13,191 nucleotides of DNA from Chloroflexaceae bacterium (lineage in GTDB: Bacteria > Chloroflexota > Chloroflexia > Chloroflexales > Chloroflexaceae): assembly GCA_026417815.1 (NCBI GenBank), contig JAOACN010000172.1, positions 1 to 13,191 on the forward strand. The letters are read 5' to 3'. The first letter of the stretch is position 1, and every line of letters starts with the position of its first letter. Of the stretch, positions 12,167 through 13,191 are shown one piece after another. The position numbers and the translations under genes are program-made. The notes below the pieces were generated by a model. It made no database searches, had not been told where the DNA came from, and worked only from the letters and a program-made list of their open reading frames with translations.

Positions 12167-13191
12167 ATGATTGTTCGTCACGACAAACGCTGGGCAGCGC
12201 CAGCGCCGCTCTGGGACGAGGCGCGCGAACTGGCGGGGCGCGAGGCCCGTGCCGAGGCCCTGGGCCGCCCGACCATCCTGCGCTTCGCCAGCGACCGCTT
12301 CATGGACGAACTGGCCGCGCTGCTCGAGCGCGACCCGAGCATGTTGCCCGATCTGCGGGCAGTGTACGAAACCTGGCGCAGCCCTGCCCCCGCCGCCGCC
12401 CCGCCACCCCCGCTGGACGGGGTAACGCGCCGGCTGCGGCAAGAGCGCAGCGCGCTGCCAGGCCCCACCGCGCTCAACGACAACGCCGCCCTGGCCCGCC
12501 GGGCCATCGCCCGCGCGGCGCCGACGCAGCCGGCGAAGCTCTACCACCCTGCTGCCGAGCGGTTCTATCTGGTTGCGGCCTGCCTGGTGTGCGAGACGCC
12601 CGGGCTGCCTGACCACGCGCCCGCCGGGGGCGAGCAGGTCAGCTTTCTCATGCGCCGCCTGCGCCCGCGCGCCGGGGTAACCGGCGCGCCGCATCCCGCC
12701 ACCTGGCAGGGCCAGTGGGACGAAGAGGGCCTGGTGAACGAGGGCGGCCAGCCGGTCTGGCGCCCGGCCGATGCGCGGGGACCGCTGGACGGCGAGGAGC
12801 GGCTGCCGCTCTTTGGGATGAGCTACCTCGCCGAGGATGGCCGGCGGCGGCGCCTGCTGGCCGGACTGGTGCCGGTGGCCCGCCGCGATGCCTACCTGGG
12901 CGCGACGCGGGCGGCCGGCGGCGCCCCGTCCGCCGCGCCCGTTGATGGGCGCCTGGCAGTGCTGCGCGCCGACGTGGTCGAAGTACGCGCGGCCGCGGTC
13001 GGCATTCGCGACCGCGCCGTGGCCGCCAACAACGCCAGCCTGCCCTTCGGCGATCCACCCACGCCGGAGCAGAAGATCGCCCTGACCCGCGAGGCCGACG
13101 ACCAGATCCAGGTCGTCTCGTGGTACGCCCTGCTCGACCTGAGCGCCTTCCTGGGCGAGCACGTGCCCTATGTGCGCCAGGCCATCGGCGG
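12167..13191 (+). CDS. Unrecognised eCIS-linked protein, 3' end outside the window
   Basis: An open frame runs without a stop from ATG 12167 to the right edge, giving at least 341 residues. It begins MIVRHDKRWAAP, 4 nt after the spike stop, so it belongs to the operon. The first 70 residues look helical and acidic/basic (LWDEARELAGREARAEAL, RFMDELAALLERDPSML), followed by a proline/alanine-rich linker. Residues about 120-245 look like a mixed domain (KLYHPAAERFYLVAACLVC, QVSFLMRRLRPRAG, RLPLFGMSYL, RLLAGLVPVARRDAYLGA), and the remainder is helical (TPEQKIALTREADDQI, VVSWYALLDLSAFLG). There is no signal peptide, membrane helix or enzyme motif that I can name. Between spike and expected gp25-like genes it could be a baseplate component, chaperone or loading factor; this is inference. 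Only GAGAG immediately before the ATG resembles a ribosome binding site, so coupling to the spike gene may drive translation. Confidence 0.85.
   Translation, partial: MIVRHDKRWAAPAPLWDEARELAGREARAEALGRPTILRFASDRFMDELAALLERDPSMLPDLRAVYETWRSPAPAAAPPPPLDGVTRRLRQERSALPGPTALNDNAALARRAIARAAPTQPAKLYHPAAERFYLVAACLVCETPGLPDHAPAGGEQVSFLMRRLRPRAGVTGAPHPATWQGQWDEEGLVNEGGQPVWRPADARGPLDGEERLPLFGMSYLAEDGRRRRLLAGLVPVARRDAYLGATRAAGGAPSAAPVDGRLAVLRADVVEVRAAAVGIRDRAVAANNASLPFGDPPTPEQKIALTREADDQIQVVSWYALLDLSAFLGEHVPYVRQAIG

Noticed and set aside
12107..13162. Minus-strand open frame of 351 codons at the right end
   Set aside because: It lies opposite the spike end and an open + strand frame that reads to the window edge, starts 4 nt after the spike gene and has better amino-acid composition. 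The minus frame is Arg/Gly/Ala-rich shadow.
1530..13191. Intact myophage rather than an eCIS
   Set aside because: DUF4255, DUF5908-like and LysM Afp7-like genes and paired sheath-tube paralogues are eCIS hallmarks, and no capsid, portal, terminase or lysis gene is visible. The window is partial, so this rests on the part seen.

Overview
The window holds the first two thirds or so of a gene cluster for an extracellular contractile injection system (eCIS), a phage-tail-like particle of the antifeeding-prophage (Afp) / Photorhabdus virulence cassette (PVC) family. All genes are on the + strand. The very high GC content, the paired GC-rich hairpins at 55-108 and the A-rich heptamer tract at 1403-1430 fit a filamentous member of the Chloroflexota (Roseiflexus/Chloroflexus relatives). 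This assignment is inference from repeat style and composition, not from a marker gene.

Region 1 (1-1150): a GC-rich palindromic repeat, a good sigma70-type promoter (158-186), a LuxR/NarL-family response regulator whose start is best placed at 370, and an intrinsic terminator (1114-1150). Region 2 (1151-1529): a gene-free control region with two related GATC-rich palindromes, an 18-bp imperfect inverted repeat enclosing 61 nt, and a second strong promoter (1382-1410) ending inside a heptamer-repeat tract. Region 3 (1530-13191): one tightly packed gene run. In order it encodes a degenerate stand-alone receiver; a DUF4255/Afp16-like tail-terminator protein; a beta-rich protein of unknown function; a 660-residue contractile sheath; an inner-tube protein; a second sheath-like protein of 907 residues carrying two fibronectin type III-like domains; a second tube-like protein; an Afp7-like LysM baseplate/tube adaptor; a small DUF5908-like (Afp6/Pvc6-type) protein; a GPD-like hub protein; a GpV/gp5-like spike; and an unrecognised gene running off the right edge.

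The parts fit together as a contractile needle. Sheath and tube polymerise around each other, the DUF4255 protein caps the distal end, and the LysM adaptor, hub and spike form the baseplate end. The rest of the baseplate (gp25-, gpJ- and gpI-like proteins), the AAA+ ATPase, tail fibres and cargo are not in view and would be expected downstream. Unusual points are the FN3-decorated second sheath, the hub and spike being separate genes where Afp8/VgrG is normally fused, two regulators with degenerate receiver domains at the cluster's left end, and the promoter embedded in a repeat element.
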